From NCBI GenBank assembly GCA_023422775.1, contig JAFAGM010000102.1, forward strand, positions 1 to 6,706: a stretch of DNA of 6,706 nucleotides, given 5' to 3'. Both the position numbers and the translations under genes were made by a program. This document shows positions 5,232 through 6,706 of this stretch, one piece after another (position 1 is the stretch's first letter; each line of letters starts with the position of its first letter). The notes under the pieces were generated by a model. That model had not been told where the DNA came from and made no database searches. It worked only from the letters and a program-made list of their open reading frames with translations. Source of the stretch: Pseudomonadota bacterium. Its GTDB lineage: Bacteria; Pseudomonadota; Alphaproteobacteria; Rhizobiales; Xanthobacteraceae.

Positions 5232-6706
5232 TCAATTCAGCTTGCGCTTCGGCACCGGCGTTTCGAACTGCGCAATTTCAGCGGTCTGCGGCGCCTTGCC
5301 GTTGAAGGTCAGCACATTGCCTTCCGCCGAGATGACGACGCGCTCGCCGTCGGTGATGTCGCCGGCGAGGATCATCTCCGCCAGCGGATCCTGCAGGCTG
5401 CGCTGGATCACCCGCTTGAGGGGCCGGGCGCCGTAGGCGGGATCCCAACCCTTGGCCGCCAGCCAGTCGCGCGCCGCCGCATCGAGCGTCAGCGTGATCT
5501 TGCGGTCCTCCAGCAGCTTCTGCAGCCGGGCGAACTGGATCTCGACGATCCGGCCCATCTCGCTCTTCTGCAACCTGTGGAACAGGATGATCTCGTCGAC
5601 GCGGTTGAGGAATTCGGGCCGGAAGTGCGCCCGCACCATGCCCATCACCTGCTCGCGCACCGCCGAAGTGTCCTCGCCTTCCGGCTGGCTCACCAAAAAC
5701 TCCGAACCGAGGTTCGAGGTCATGATGATCAGCGTGTTGCGGAAGTCGACGGTGCGGCCCTGACCGTCGGTCAGCCGGCCGTCGTCGAGCACCTGCAGCA
5801 GCACGTTGAAGACGTCAGGATGCGCCTTCTCGATCTCGTCGAACAGCACCACCTGATAGGGCCTGCGCCGCACCGCTTCGGTGAGCGCCCCGCCCTCATC
5901 ATAGCCGACATAGCCGGGAGGCGCGCCGATCAGGCGCGACACCGAATGCTTTTCCATGAACTCGGACATGTCGAGGCGGACCATCGCGGTTTCGTCGTTG
6001 AACAGGTACTCCGCCAACGCCTTCGTCAGCTCGGTCTTGCCGACGCCGGTGGGGCCCAGGAACATGAACGAGCCCATCGGGCGGTTCGGGTCCTGCAGGC
6101 CGGCGCGCGAACGCCGCACCGCGGTCGCGACCGCACGCACGGCCTCGGCCTGGCCAACCACGCGCTTGCCGAGCGCGTTCTCCATCTTCAGGAGCTTGTC
6201 CTTTTCGCCTTCCAGCATCTTGTCGACGGGCACACCGGTCCAGCGCGACACCACCTGCGCGATGTGGTTGGCCGTGACGGCCTCCTCCATCATCTCGCCG
6301 GAAGCCTCGTTGGCCTCGATGTCGGCCAGCCGCTTCTCCAGTTCGGGAATCTTGCCATAGGCGAGTTCGCCCGCACGCTGGAATTCGCCCCGGCGCTGCG
6401 CGTTGGCGAGTTCGATGCGAAGGGCGTCGAGTTCGCTCTTCAGCTTCTGCGCATTGGACAGCTTGTTCTTCTCCGCGCTCCAGCGCGAGGTCAGGTCCGC
6501 CGACTGCTTTTCGAGGCCGGCGAGTTCCTTCTCCAACGTCTGCAGCCGGGTTTTCGAGCCGGTATCGGTTTCCTTCTTCAGGGCCTCCTGCTCGATCTTC
6601 AGCCGGATGATTTCGCGATCCAGCGAATCCAGTTCTTCCGGCTTGGAGTCGACCTGCATCTTCAGCCGCGCCGCCGCCTCGTCCATCAGGTCGATGGCCT
6701 TGTCGG
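5232..6706 (-). CDS. clpB: ATP-dependent chaperone ClpB, C-terminal part (partial)
   Basis: The last 490 residues of ClpB, the hexameric AAA+ disaggregase that works with DnaK to pull polypeptides from aggregates in the cytoplasm after heat stress. The N-domain and most of NBD1 lie beyond base 6706. The visible part opens with DKAIDL-MDEAAARLKMQVDSKP, the NBD1 end. Numbering from the methionine at 6684-6686: the middle-domain coiled coil (about 17-125), here with typical heptads rich in L, K and E; then NBD2 with Walker A GPTGVGKT (211-218), pore loop GYVG (258-261), Walker B VVLFDE (279-284, with D283 and E284), sensor 1 N325, arginine finger R362 in FLNR, and sensor 2 GAR (419-421). Every key NBD2 residue is present, so this half looks functional. 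The middle domain separates ClpB from ClpA and ClpC. Regulation (often sigma32) cannot be judged as the promoter is outside. Confidence 0.97.
   Translation of the reverse strand, partial: DKAIDLMDEAAARLKMQVDSKPEELDSLDREIIRLKIEQEALKKETDTGSKTRLQTLEKELAGLEKQSADLTSRWSAEKNKLSNAQKLKSELDALRIELANAQRRGEFQRAGELAYGKIPELEKRLADIEANEASGEMMEEAVTANHIAQVVSRWTGVPVDKMLEGEKDKLLKMENALGKRVVGQAEAVRAVATAVRRSRAGLQDPNRPMGSFMFLGPTGVGKTELTKALAEYLFNDETAMVRLDMSEFMEKHSVSRLIGAPPGYVGYDEGGALTEAVRRRPYQVVLFDEIEKAHPDVFNVLLQVLDDGRLTDGQGRTVDFRNTLIIMTSNLGSEFLVSQPEGEDTSAVREQVMGMVRAHFRPEFLNRVDEIILFHRLQKSEMGRIVEIQFARLQKLLEDRKITLTLDAAARDWLAAKGWDPAYGARPLKRVIQRSLQDPLAEMILAGDITDGERVVISAEGNVLTFNGKAPQTAEIAQFETPVPKRKLN

Overview
The window looks like chromosomal DNA of a Bradyrhizobium-type alphaproteobacterium (Nitrobacteraceae). 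The first ~117 bases are the 5' end of a 16S rRNA gene on the minus strand, and their wording matches what I know of Bradyrhizobium 16S. The coding regions are GC-rich with strong G/C third positions, and the proteins look alphaproteobacterial. The genus call is from memory of the 16S, not from a search.

Layout. (1) Bases 1-117: 5' end of 16S rRNA, minus strand, cut by the window edge. (2) About 118-516: the rRNA leader, with several perfect hairpins (one closed by a C(UUCG)G tetraloop) and a boxA-like antitermination segment. (3) 523-552: a good sigma70-type promoter (TTGACA, 18 bases, TATAAC) reading leftward into the leader. (4) About 553-958: a non-coding divergent spacer. (5) 959-3028, plus strand: a membrane-anchored M23 zinc metallopeptidase with a LysM-like domain (MepM/Csd3-like cell-wall endopeptidase), probably starting at a TTG codon. 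(6) 3186-4814, plus strand: an exported beta-propeller protein whose mature part divides into twelve units of about 43 residues, suggesting two six-bladed propellers in tandem. (7) 4914-5177, plus strand: a small acidic protein of unknown function. (8) 5232 to the right edge, minus strand: the C-terminal half of the disaggregase ClpB, convergent with the small gene.

Functionally this is mostly a housekeeping neighbourhood: ribosome synthesis, cell-wall remodelling, an uncharacterised periplasmic propeller and a heat-shock chaperone. The three plus-strand genes are separated by gaps of 157 and 99 bases, so one operon is not evident. I see no mobile element, CRISPR array, tRNA or defence-type cluster. 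The points most worth a second look are the twelve-unit double propeller, the structured rRNA leader with a hairpin across the 16S 5' end, and the start codon of the M23 gene.
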